Source of the DNA: Nitrosomonas sp.
Lineage (GTDB): Bacteria; Pseudomonadota; Gammaproteobacteria; Burkholderiales; Nitrosomonadaceae
DNA: 64,000 nt
Direction of reading: 5' to 3'
NCBI GenBank assembly: GCA_024281995.1
Contig: JAMWZW010000004.1
Span: forward strand, 1-64,000
Under the pieces are notes generated by a model. That model had not been told where the DNA came from. It made no database searches and worked only from the letters and a program-made list of their open reading frames with translations. This document shows, piece by piece, positions 29,521 through 38,321 of the stretch. Positions within the stretch are counted from its first letter, which is position 1. Every line of letters starts with the position of its first letter. A program made the translations under genes and the position numbers.

Positions 29521-29575
29521 AGAACATACACATCTTGCATTAATCTTTGGCAGCTTCATTTGAAGCTGCAGGGAT

Positions 29576-30910
29576 TTAACTTATTCTTTGCGATAGATCG
29601 TGTTCAATTTTTTGTGCCCAGTCGATCGATTCGCCTCGTTTCTCACGCGCTTCACGAATGAAGCGCAGATTGCGAGCAGTTGCTTCGGCTTCCCAAGATT
29701 CGCGGATAACTGCGATCGCATTTTCAAGAGCAATGATTGCAGCATCTTGATTTTTAGCAAGCACTGCAAGTTCCACAAGTGTGGCATGATCCCAATAATC
29801 CGGTTTTCCTGCGGCAATGCGGCGCTCAACAGCATAAGTGACTACCGGCAATATTTTTTCACGGCGCGTATCAGGAGGATTGGCAAGCTCCATGAGCGTT
29901 ACCGCATTGATGCCAGGATAAGCATCACGCCAATCGGCTTCAAAGCCTTTAAGATAAGCTTCTATGGCTTGTTTAAGCAATCCTGGGGCAAGGTAATCTT
30001 GCTTGGATTGTGTGGACGCTTCCCAGCGGTCTTTGTAAACACGCCCTAAAATACTGTAAGTTTCACTACTGGGGCCGCGTCTTGCAATCAAGTCAAGCAA
30101 AACTTTTTCTGCTTCATTGCCGCGACCGACCCGGTTCAAAGCGAGTCCGAGTTGCTCTTGCACCATCACTGTAGCAGCAAGTGGCGGTGGCATTTTGGGC
30201 ACGAGATCGATCATTTCCTGCCAACCTCCGACAGCACGGTAAGAAAGAAATAAATCGATGATCACACCTGATTCAGTATCCGCAATGATTGCCTGTTGAC
30301 TCAGCTTATACTCAATTGCTCTCACCGCATCTAAACCCTGTTTGCGCGCATTGGATAAGCGTTTTTTGAGCGGTTCCGAGTACTCGACTTGATCTCGAAA
30401 TACATCGGTTTTGAGACGTTGGATATCCGGGTAATTATCTATAAATTGATACAACGAACTATCGGTAGTGTGTTGACGCGCTTCGCAAAGTCTTTCAACA
30501 AGCATAACAGACGTTTTGGTATTTTCGGCAGCTCTGCCATCTGCATCGATTTCATAAGCAATGCTGTGTAATGATGCAACATCGAAAGGAAGATGCCCCA
30601 TATTCTTGGCGAAAAGCAGCACCGTTGTGGTTGGGCGTATGGCGTGGCGCAATCCTAATTCATAAAACACATTGGCATTAGCCGTCGTGAGATCGGCGAT
30701 GGCGTATTCGCACAAAATGAGTTGCTCAAACATCGGGTTGTGTATGATACCTTCCGTCATTTCTTCATTAGCACGCAAAGGATCAAGTCCAGCAGCAATA
30801 ATTGCTGGTTGGATTAATTGCTCGTAAACCGCATCAAAGTCGATGACTTTGCCTGAAGCTGTTGGTTTTTCCCCGAACGGCATTAATACAAAACAAAGCG
30901 GTTTAGTCAT
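29576..30910 (-). CDS. Deoxyribosyltransferase/TIR-like domain fused to DUF4071-like TPR domain
   Basis: The protein has 444 residues. Residues 1-115 look like a nucleoside 2-deoxyribosyltransferase/TIR-like Rossmann fold: FVLMPFGE at strand 1, then EYAIADLTTANANVFYELGLRHA with Asp73 and Glu84 placed like the nucleotide-cleaving acidic pair of that superfamily. Residues about 190-440 are helical repeats; SSETYSILGRVYKDRW followed by AIEAYLKGF and YPGINAVTLMELA matches the DUF4071 (MAP3K TRAF-binding-like) pattern. The same pattern occurs in the divergent patatin gene 202 bases away. Proteins with such N-terminal domains often cleave NAD+ or nucleotides in immunity; that activity is inferred, not shown. 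No signal peptide or membrane helix is present. Confidence 0.78.
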   Translation of the reverse strand: MTKPLCFVLMPFGEKPTASGKVIDFDAVYEQLIQPAIIAAGLDPLRANEEMTEGIIHNPMFEQLILCEYAIADLTTANANVFYELGLRHAIRPTTTVLLFAKNMGHLPFDVASLHSIAYEIDADGRAAENTKTSVMLVERLCEARQHTTDSSLYQFIDNYPDIQRLKTDVFRDQVEYSEPLKKRLSNARKQGLDAVRAIEYKLSQQAIIADTESGVIIDLFLSYRAVGGWQEMIDLVPKMPPPLAATVMVQEQLGLALNRVGRGNEAEKVLLDLIARRGPSSETYSILGRVYKDRWEASTQSKQDYLAPGLLKQAIEAYLKGFEADWRDAYPGINAVTLMELANPPDTRREKILPVVTYAVERRIAAGKPDYWDHATLVELAVLAKNQDAAIIALENAIAVIRESWEAEATARNLRFIREAREKRGESIDWAQKIEHDLSQRIS

Positions 30911-31112
30911 GACGTTCCCAAAGAATTAACTGAATGTTGTTTTTATCATTAATTTGTGACAATTAGCACGAAAAATAAATTCATTTTTAGCTATTTTCCC
31001 CATATCATCAGATTATGTATTTTGCAATTATAAAATTAACTCACGCTAAAACTTATATAACTTTATCGCTACAACTCCAAGTAATTCGTCATCCAATGAG
31101 AGAGAGTTTTTT
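30911..31112. promoter_or_regulatory. Shared divergent promoter region of the DUF4071 gene pair
   Basis: This AT-rich 202-base spacer separates the two divergent genes, so it must contain both promoters. TTGCAA at 31022-31027 is a possible -35 for the patatin gene, but no clean -10 is at standard spacing. A GAGAGAG ribosome site precedes the ATG at 31113. Confidence 0.4.
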
Positions 31113-33812
31113 ATGGTTCTTGAATTTGAACACAAAGAACAATTATTAATTGAAATTAAGACAACAATTGAAAATAAATGCCTTTCAGGTGATATCAATG
31201 ATATTAAGACACCAATCGCTTTCCTGAAAAAACATTGTGAGTATTATTGGGCATGTAAATTGTTACAAATAGTCTATGAAAAGCGGCGATCGGAAAACGC
31301 CACAACAAAAAAAGAATGGTGGTGCATTGAATCGGCTCAAGATGATGTCTGGATCATCCAACAGCAGGCACTATGTACCTACAAAGATGAGAACCTTCCT
31401 CTAAAAACGCGATTTGAACGAGCAATTATGCTGCTCGAGCAAATTGGACTACGTAATCCAGTTAATAATCATGTAGAAACCCTTGGTCTAGGCGGTGCAG
31501 TTTATAAGCGGAAATGGCAAAAATTTGGCCAGCTAGATGATTTATATGAAGCGCTGTTTTTCTATCGTGCTGCTTTTGAGCGTAATCCTCGCAAAGATAT
31601 GGGATATGGTGGCGTCAATGCAGCATTTATTCTGGATTTATTGGCCAATCGAACCCATAGTATCGCGCAACGCAACGGTGATGAATCAGAAGAAACGGCG
31701 CATTTGCAACAACGAGCATTAACATTGCGCCAGGAAATGATTGCGTACCTCCCTGAATGGTCTGAAGCGGCTAAGAATCTTGATGAAGAAGAACAGCAAT
31801 GGTTTTCGATTACCGTTGCTGAAGTGTATTTCGGCTTGAAAAATTATGAAAAAGCCATCGAATGGCTTAATAGAGCAGCTATTATTGAGATAGACCACTG
31901 GAAAAAGCAAACAGTGTTTTCTCAATTGATGCAAATTGCCCGTCTGCAAGGGATTGCTTTACCCAAGGAAACAGATGACTTGGCAAGCTGGCATCCAGCA
32001 TGGCAAACACTGTCACAGATTGTTAGTAAAGAAAGCATTCGCTGTGCCATTCAGTCGGGTTTGGGTAAGGTTGGACTGGCATTTTCGGGAGGCGGTTTTC
32101 GTGCTTCTTTTTTTCATTTGGGCGTGATGGCACGATTGGCTGAAATCGATGCATTGCGCGGTGTGGAAGTACTGTCCACAGTATCCGGCGGTAGTATCCT
32201 TGGGGCTTACTATTATCTGGAAATACAAAACTTACTCCAAACAAAAGCCGACCATGAAATTACGCGTGAGGATTACATCGAAGCGGTTCACCGCGTGCAG
32301 AAAAATTTTCTGGAAGGTGTACAAACCAATATCAAAATGCAAACGTTTGCAAGTGTGAAAGATAATTGGCACTTTATTTCGGGTAGGAAAGACTATTCTC
32401 GCAGCCACCGATTGGGTGAATTTTATGAATCTCAACTGTATCAAAGAGTTTTAGATAATCATGCGGAAGGTGTTTCACGTACTATGCGAGAATTGCGAAT
32501 TGAACCCAAAGGTGAGAAAAATTCGCAGTCATTCAAACCGACCTTTTCGAATTGGTTACGGCGAGCCAAGGTGCCTGCGATTATACTTAACAGCACCTCA
32601 TTAAATTCCGGTCACAATTGGCAGTTCACTGCACATACTATGGGAGAACCCGCCAGTTCAATTAGTGGTGAAATTGATGTCAATACACATTATCGGCAAC
32701 GGCTGTATGAAGATGCGCCCACTAAGGATTTGCAGAATTATCGTCTGGGCTATGCCGTAGCAGCATCTGCATGTGTACCTGGCTTGTTTGAACCGTTGGC
32801 AATCACTGGGCTTTACGAGGGTTGCACTGTGCGTCTAGTCGATGGCGGTGTTCACGATAATCAGGGCATAGCCGGCCTGCTCAAGGAAAATTGCACGCGA
32901 ATTTTGTGCAGCGATGCTTGCGGGCAAATGGGTGATACTACCGATCCCTCAGATGCACCACCAAGTGTTCTAATGCGTGCCAGCGCGATTTTGCAGGATC
33001 GCGTGCGCGAAGCAGAACACCAAGACCTCCGCTATCGTTTAGATAGTCGTGCTCTGGATGGTCTGTTTTTTGTACACACCAGAAAAGAATTGGAAAACGA
33101 ATCACTCGATTGGATTACCTCCAGCAATCAACATCAGATGCCAATAATAGAGAAAGATAGCCTGACTTCCTATGGTATCGATCGAGAATTACAAGAAAAA
33201 ATTGCTACTATGCGTACCGATCTTGATGCGTTTACCGAAGTAGAAGCGTATGCATTGATGGCTAGCGGTTACCAAATCACCAAACGTGAATTCGAGTTAT
33301 TGCAGGAACAACACCATAAAGAAGGTAACCCTGGAAACTGGGGAGGCTATGATATCGATGCAGTGGGCGTAGATTGGCCCTTTCGTCCGTTACTGCCTTT
33401 GTTGGCGATGAAACCGGATGCCAACGCACAACGGAAGGATCTCAGTTTGCAGCTACAGGTTGCGCGTAAGATATTCTTTAAAACATGGGATGTAAGTCTG
33501 CAATACAAAATAATAGCTTCTGTGGCAATGTTCGCTGTGCTGACAGGTTTGCTGGTTTTTTTATGGTCGGTACGAAATGAAATTGCCATTGAAACGGTTA
33601 CTTGGGGAGGATTATTAATAGCGATTGGCGCTGCTGTCATCGCATTTTTTCTACCTATGGCCCAATGGTTAAAACCCGCAAATAGGGCAAGAAGCGGATT
33701 ATTCAAGTTTACTATTGCCATTCTTGGTTGTATTTTGGCTAATGTGCATCTGTATTGTGTTGATCGATGGTTTTTGGCACGGGGAGAATTGGATCGCTTG
33801 TTGAAATTGTAA
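31113..33812 (+). CDS. Membrane-anchored patatin-like phospholipase with N-terminal DUF4071-like TPR domain
   Basis: The protein has 899 residues. Residues about 1-290 are helical repeats with the DUF4071-like motif (ETLGLGGAVYKRKW, ALFFYRAAFERNP, GYGGVNAAFILDLLA). A patatin domain follows (about 318-620): oxyanion loop SGGGFR (325-330), nucleophile Ser361 in SGGSILG and catalytic Asp577 in VDGGVHDNQG. Three membrane helices (about 800-822, 828-850 and 861-883) form the C-terminus. It should hydrolyse membrane lipids in place. Bacterial patatins such as CapV are membrane-damaging effectors of CBASS, but no cyclic-nucleotide synthase is nearby here. The divergent neighbour shares its repeat domain. 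Substrate and trigger are unknown. Confidence 0.85.
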   Translation: MVLEFEHKEQLLIEIKTTIENKCLSGDINDIKTPIAFLKKHCEYYWACKLLQIVYEKRRSENATTKKEWWCIESAQDDVWIIQQQALCTYKDENLPLKTRFERAIMLLEQIGLRNPVNNHVETLGLGGAVYKRKWQKFGQLDDLYEALFFYRAAFERNPRKDMGYGGVNAAFILDLLANRTHSIAQRNGDESEETAHLQQRALTLRQEMIAYLPEWSEAAKNLDEEEQQWFSITVAEVYFGLKNYEKAIEWLNRAAIIEIDHWKKQTVFSQLMQIARLQGIALPKETDDLASWHPAWQTLSQIVSKESIRCAIQSGLGKVGLAFSGGGFRASFFHLGVMARLAEIDALRGVEVLSTVSGGSILGAYYYLEIQNLLQTKADHEITREDYIEAVHRVQKNFLEGVQTNIKMQTFASVKDNWHFISGRKDYSRSHRLGEFYESQLYQRVLDNHAEGVSRTMRELRIEPKGEKNSQSFKPTFSNWLRRAKVPAIILNSTSLNSGHNWQFTAHTMGEPASSISGEIDVNTHYRQRLYEDAPTKDLQNYRLGYAVAASACVPGLFEPLAITGLYEGCTVRLVDGGVHDNQGIAGLLKENCTRILCSDACGQMGDTTDPSDAPPSVLMRASAILQDRVREAEHQDLRYRLDSRALDGLFFVHTRKELENESLDWITSSNQHQMPIIEKDSLTSYGIDRELQEKIATMRTDLDAFTEVEAYALMASGYQITKREFELLQEQHHKEGNPGNWGGYDIDAVGVDWPFRPLLPLLAMKPDANAQRKDLSLQLQVARKIFFKTWDVSLQYKIIASVAMFAVLTGLLVFLWSVRNEIAIETVTWGGLLIAIGAAVIAFFLPMAQWLKPANRARSGLFKFTIAILGCILANVHLYCVDRWFLARGELDRLLKL

Positions 33813-33931
33813 CCCCCTTTTACTTTTGTGATAGCAAGTGCTTTTCACAAAATACGATTCAATTCTCCACTATCGAAAGGAGTTTTAATTAAATCCAAAA
33901 TATTGAATTTATCGTTCGGACCTAAAACACG

Positions 33932-34876
33932 TTATTTCTTTTGTAAAAAAACATACGTGTGCTTGATATATCGCCAATAAATTGGCCTTAAGAGGCTTTT
34001 TATAAGATCTTTTATAGATAAGGCGCTTAAAATGGTGTATTCGGATAAAATTGATGCATTTACGGGTTTTAAGCCCGCTACTTCTCCCATTTTTATTATG
34101 CTGTCATAGGAATAGGCGTTTATATGAATTGACGGAGTAATGGGAATTAGAAGGTTTTTGTGTCCTCTAGGTGCAGTCCAATCCATATTGGGTATCTTTT
34201 TCTCAACATGATTACCATTGGGTACAGAAATTTTAATAATTCCATTTTCTGAAAGCATTTCTTTTAATCTAATCAATGTATCTAACGGTTGAGAAAGATG
34301 CTCAAATACTTGCTCAGTATTAATAAAATCAAATTTATGTTGACTTAACTCGTTAAGCGGGACAACAGCAAATCCTTTCTCTTTACTTTTCTCAATGAGC
34401 TGATTGGAGAGGTCAGTGCCTGTGACGTTAAAACCGATTGCATGCGCAACAGAACACCATTTTCCTTGCCCCATGCCATAATCCAGAATTTTTATTTCGG
34501 TCACGGGTTTTTTAAAGAATCTTCGGACTCTTAACAATTCCTGTGTATAGAAAAGAAATTTTTCAATTTCTGAGACTTTGATCTCCTCGGTATCTCCCTC
34601 GAAAAGCCATTTGTCATAAAGCAGATTAAGGCCTTCGTCAGTAAGAATTTGCTCTTGATAAATGAGCGCACAATTGTTGCATTTTCTGAGTACATACGAT
34701 GCGCCATCATAATTTTTGATAACTTCCGGTCTTAATTTCCTTTCCAAAAATTTAACTATTGGTTCCTGTAAAAAACTACGTTCATAAATTATTTTACTTT
34801 CAGTGTGATTGCATGCCGGGCATTTATTTCTTGCTGTAAAGTATTGATTATATGATTCGCTTTTTGATAATCCCAT
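33932..34876 (-). CDS. Class I SAM-dependent methyltransferase with N-terminal zinc ribbon
   Basis: The protein has 314 residues. Two CxxC pairs (NKCPACNH near 18 and RKCNNCAL near 66) probably bind zinc. A Rossmann methyltransferase core follows, with ILDYGMGQGKW (SAM-binding Gly loop), VTGTDLS and FDFINTEQVFEHL. This layout is seen in sugar C-methyltransferase-like and Methyltransf_13/23-type proteins of polysaccharide loci. The gene is AT-rich and stands alone between the patatin gene and tex. The acceptor is unknown. Confidence 0.8.
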   Translation of the reverse strand: MGLSKSESYNQYFTARNKCPACNHTESKIIYERSFLQEPIVKFLERKLRPEVIKNYDGASYVLRKCNNCALIYQEQILTDEGLNLLYDKWLFEGDTEEIKVSEIEKFLFYTQELLRVRRFFKKPVTEIKILDYGMGQGKWCSVAHAIGFNVTGTDLSNQLIEKSKEKGFAVVPLNELSQHKFDFINTEQVFEHLSQPLDTLIRLKEMLSENGIIKISVPNGNHVEKKIPNMDWTAPRGHKNLLIPITPSIHINAYSYDSIIKMGEVAGLKPVNASILSEYTILSALSIKDLIKSLLRPIYWRYIKHTYVFLQKK

Positions 34877-35061
34877 AGTTATTTACTCTTAAGAATTTGA
34901 TCGTCAGCTATAATAACAACATTAAAGATCATCTTCAATGTTGCCATCTATTTGATTTCAAGTGGAATCTCTTCATAGTGTTAGGAAGATACTAGTGAAT
35001 CATTAATAAAACCGATAATTAAGCTAAATTAGCGTTGATACTTTACCGGCATCTGCGTAAT

Positions 35062-35110
35062 AAGCCGCTGCTGAAATAACGTATTCGGTTTATAGGCATG
35101 CGGCTTTTTG
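35062..35110 (+). other. Orphan hairpin with T-run in the spacer upstream of the methyltransferase
   Basis: AAGCCGC (35062-35068) and GCGGCTT (35100-35106) pair across a 31-base loop, and the run CTTTTTG follows on the plus strand. No plus-strand gene precedes it. It might end a small RNA, or be a chance pairing. The rest of 34877-35169 shows no gene. Confidence 0.3.
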
Positions 35111-35169
35111 CATGGTATGTTTCTAAAAGTCTATCGCTGACTTAATTTTTTTGCAGAGCATCCAAAAAA

Positions 35170-37383
35170 TTACCTCGAAACATCTGCTTTCATCGACAAT
35201 GCAATTCTCTTACGCTTTTCATCAATCTCTAATACTCTGACATTCACAACTTGACCGACTTTGACGATTGTATGCGGATCCTTGACGAATTTGTCCGCTA
35301 AAGCCGAGATATGCACCAGGCCATCCTGATGTACGCCGATATCGACAAACGCGCCGAATGCGGCGACATTGGTGACTACGCCTTCGAGTACCATGCCAGG
35401 GTATAAGTCTTTAATCGATTCGACGCCTTCCTTGAAGGTTGCAGTTTTGAATGTCGCGCGCGGGTCGCGGCCCGGTTTTTCAAGTTCTTGCAGAATATCT
35501 CTCACGGTTGGCAGGCCGAATTGCGGGGTGACGTATTTTTGCGGCGTAATGGTTTTTAAGACCGATGTATTGCCCATGAGTGCGGCAACGTTGAGTTTGG
35601 CATCGCGTAGGATTTGCTCGACCAACGCATACGATTCCGGATGCACCGCTGAGGCGTCGAGCGGGTTGTCGCCATCTGGGATACGCAGGAATCCAGCGGC
35701 CTGTTCGAATGTTTTTGCGCCCAATCCCGGCACTTTCAGCAATTCGGCGCGCTTGGCGAAGCGGCCTTGGTTGTCGCGGTAAGCGACGATGGTGTGAGCA
35801 GTTTTGCTGTTTAGTCCGGCGACATAACGCAGCAAAGCAGGGGAGGCGGTATTGACATCGACGCCAACGGCGTTGACGCTGTCTTCCACCACCGCATCGA
35901 GCGATTGCGCCAATTGGTTTTGATTGACATCATGCTGGTACTGGCCGACGCCAATCGATTTCGGGTCGATTTTGACCAATTCGGCAAGCGGATCCTGCAA
36001 GCGCCGCGCGATTGACACCGCACCGCGCAACGATACATCCAAATCCGGCAATTCCTCGGATGCCAGTTCCGATGCCGAATACACCGAGGCCCCGGCTTCC
36101 GATACCATGATTGATGTCAACTTGAATTGCGGATAGCGCTTGATCAAATCCTTCGTCAACTGGTCGGTTTCGCGCGATGCGGTGCCGTTGCCGATGGCGA
36201 TCAGCGAAGCCTGATGCCGTTCCGCCAGTTGTTTCAACGTGTGCAAGGCGCCATCCCAATCGTTTTTCGGCGCGTGCGGATAAATCGTCGCAGTATCAAG
36301 CACTTTTCCGGTCGCGCCAACCACCGCTACTTTCACACCTGTGCGCAATCCCGGATCGAGTCCGATGGTGACGCGCGTTCCGGCAGGCGGTGCCAACAGT
36401 AACGCTTTCAGATTTTGTGCGAAAACCCGGATGGCTTCGGTTTCCGCATCCTCGAGTAAATTGTTCATCAATTCGGTTTCCAGATGCAAAAAAATTTTTG
36501 TGCGCCAAGCCTGACGCACGGTGTCGATTAACCAGCCGTCCGCCGCGCGTTTTTGATCGCGGATGTTGAATTGCCGCGCGATCTGCAATTCACATGGATT
36601 CAGCGCCGCATCGCGGGCTTTTTCATCCAATTCGGAATCAAGAGCCAATTTCAGTTTCAACACCCCTTCGCGTTCTCCGCGTAATAGCGCTAGCGTGCGA
36701 TGTGATGGAATTCTACCAATCGCTTCACTATAGTCATGATAATCGGTGTATTTGGTGTCGCTGTCTTTTTTATCCTTGGCGGCTTTGGCAGTCAACACGC
36801 CGTGCACGCGCAAGTAATCCCGCAAAGCTTGCAATAGCGGCGCGTGTTCGGCGAAACGCTCGATCAAAATATGCTGCGCACCATCCAAAGCTGCGGCGGC
36901 ATCGGCAACACCGGGATTGTCGCCTTCATCGGTGTTGAAAGGTGCTTTCAGGTATTTCGCCGCTTCAGCAAGAGGGTCGAGCCGCGCATCGTTCAATAGG
37001 CTATCCGCCAGCGGTTGCAAACCGGCTTCCAGCGCAATTTGTGCTTTGGTGCGGCGTTTCTTGCGGTAAGGCAGGTACAAATCCTCCAGCAGCGCTTTAT
37101 CTTGCGCATGTGTGATGGCATCGAGCAGCTCTGGTGTCAACTTGCCGAGTTTCTCGATGGCCGCAATAATTGCTGTGCGCCGCTTCTCCAATTCGCGCAA
37201 ACTGTGCAACCGTTCCGCCAGCAGCCGCAACTGTGCATCATCAAGTCCGCCAGTCACCTCTTTGCGGTAACGCGCGATAAAAGGCACCGTTGCCCCATCG
37301 TCGAGCAGTTCTATGGTGGCATGTATTTGCGACGGTTTTACGGCAAGTTCGGTGGCGAGACGTTGTTCGATGGAAGGTAGCAT
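35170..37383 (-). CDS. tex: Tex-family transcription accessory protein (S1 RNA-binding)
   Basis: The protein has 737 residues, slightly shorter than the usual 770 or so. The order is Tex-type helical N-terminus with FIARYRKEVTGGLDD and DLYLPYRKKRRTKA, a YqgF-like RNase H fold with TIGLDPGLRTGVKVAV (about 343-358), helix-hairpin-helix segments (VDVNTASPALLRYVAGL), and a C-terminal S1 domain with VTNVAAFGAFVDIGVHQDGLVH (first and last parts). Tex proteins bind RNA and the transcription complex and are broadly conserved. It is monocistronic here. Confidence 0.95.
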   Translation of the reverse strand: MLPSIEQRLATELAVKPSQIHATIELLDDGATVPFIARYRKEVTGGLDDAQLRLLAERLHSLRELEKRRTAIIAAIEKLGKLTPELLDAITHAQDKALLEDLYLPYRKKRRTKAQIALEAGLQPLADSLLNDARLDPLAEAAKYLKAPFNTDEGDNPGVADAAAALDGAQHILIERFAEHAPLLQALRDYLRVHGVLTAKAAKDKKDSDTKYTDYHDYSEAIGRIPSHRTLALLRGEREGVLKLKLALDSELDEKARDAALNPCELQIARQFNIRDQKRAADGWLIDTVRQAWRTKIFLHLETELMNNLLEDAETEAIRVFAQNLKALLLAPPAGTRVTIGLDPGLRTGVKVAVVGATGKVLDTATIYPHAPKNDWDGALHTLKQLAERHQASLIAIGNGTASRETDQLTKDLIKRYPQFKLTSIMVSEAGASVYSASELASEELPDLDVSLRGAVSIARRLQDPLAELVKIDPKSIGVGQYQHDVNQNQLAQSLDAVVEDSVNAVGVDVNTASPALLRYVAGLNSKTAHTIVAYRDNQGRFAKRAELLKVPGLGAKTFEQAAGFLRIPDGDNPLDASAVHPESYALVEQILRDAKLNVAALMGNTSVLKTITPQKYVTPQFGLPTVRDILQELEKPGRDPRATFKTATFKEGVESIKDLYPGMVLEGVVTNVAAFGAFVDIGVHQDGLVHISALADKFVKDPHTIVKVGQVVNVRVLEIDEKRKRIALSMKADVSR

Positions 37384-37628
37384 GGGTGTGTGTTGTTGTA
37401 ATTGAATAGCGGGGATGAATGGTAAACCAAGTAGCGGCGTAATCGCAATCGGTTACACAGAATAGCATTGACTTAGCAGATCAAATTCAGATATTTTGAA
37501 CCACCTATTTTCTGACGACCACGATTGGAAGTTTGCCTTGTTAAATTTTAGAAAAAAACTGATTTAATGAATAAAATTGATGTTGTAACTGCAAATGCTG
37601 CTACCTATATTTCAGACAAGGCGCAATT

Positions 37629-37958
37629 ATGAAATCCGGAGATGTCAAGATCATTGACCGTGTATCCGCTGTTGAAGCAATCAAACGGCTGAACGAAGAG
37701 GATTTACGTTTCCTCAATCGCATGATCGTCGAACGACTCAAACTTATTTCCCAGACCCGTGCTACTACGCTGATGACCAGTTTTACCAAGGGCGACCGCG
37801 TCGGTTTTCAAGCACCGGACGGCCGCATAGTGGAAGGCACGGTGCTGCGCCTCAACAAGAAAACCGTCAGCGTCGCTACCGATGATGGCCATCAATGGAA
37901 TGTTGCCCCCGGCCTGTTGCACTTAATCCAAGAAGCAGGAAATATTCAATGGCCATGA
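37629..37958 (+). CDS. Small SH3-like/KOW-type hypothetical protein
   Basis: The protein has 109 residues. The N-terminal half is helical (AVEAIKRLNEEDLRFLNRMIVERLKLI, described by its ends), and the C-terminal half is a small beta domain: FTKGDRVGFQAPDGRIVEG, then VLRLNKKTVSVATDDG and WNVAPGLLHLI, resembling an SH3-like or KOW fold. Similar proteins are annotated only as hypothetical. Nucleic-acid or ribosome contact is conceivable, but unsupported. It is a single gene. Confidence 0.7.
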   Translation: MKSGDVKIIDRVSAVEAIKRLNEEDLRFLNRMIVERLKLISQTRATTLMTSFTKGDRVGFQAPDGRIVEGTVLRLNKKTVSVATDDGHQWNVAPGLLHLIQEAGNIQWP

Positions 37959-37981
37959 TTTGTTAATCTGAAAAATTTCTG

Positions 37982-38110
37982 AGTAAGAAACAAAAATATC
38001 GCGATTCGGATTTAACCGCAGCCGAGATTGCTATGAAACGGACTGCTCAGAAAACTTATGAACGAGCCAGATGTATCGAAGCGAGTATTGTGGTTTTGAA
38101 AAATGATTAG
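37982..38110 (+). pseudogene. Possible gene remnant without start codon
   Basis: One frame is open for about 42 codons (SKKQKYRDSDLTAAEIAMK, then KTYERARCIEASIVVLKND) and reads like real coding sequence, but has no usable start before it except a Met two-fifths of the way in. It ends at TAG 38108-38110. It lies in the 363-base stretch 37959-38321, which holds no other gene apart from the terminator at 38280. Confidence 0.35.
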
Positions 38111-38279
38111 ATTGAGGAAGAGAAAAAGATCAAGTGAATGCGTAATGGCATCGAGCAACTGAATATTGTTAATCCGCCAGTCGTTTCTTCACAGTAACAC
38201 GCGATACACATCACCACGATGCCTTATAGATGAGCAATCGACTGGTGGTTTGGATTCGCGACAGTTTCTTACCGTGAGC

Positions 38280-38316
38280 TGCAACGGCGATACTACTGCC
38301 GTTGCATGCTTTTTGT
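38280..38316 (+). terminator. Plus-strand Rho-independent terminator
   Basis: TGCAACGGC and GCCGTTGCA form a perfect 9-base stem with a 9-base loop (38280-38306), followed by ATGCTTTTTG. Its orientation fits transcripts coming from 37629-38110. It lies just outside the 3' end of the convergent haloperoxidase gene. Confidence 0.75.
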
Positions 38317-38321
38317 TGTTA

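Noticed and set aside
29576..33812. CBASS assignment for the patatin locus
   Set aside because: No CD-NTase, Cap2/Cap3 or HORMA-type gene is present; only the effector fold resembles CapV.
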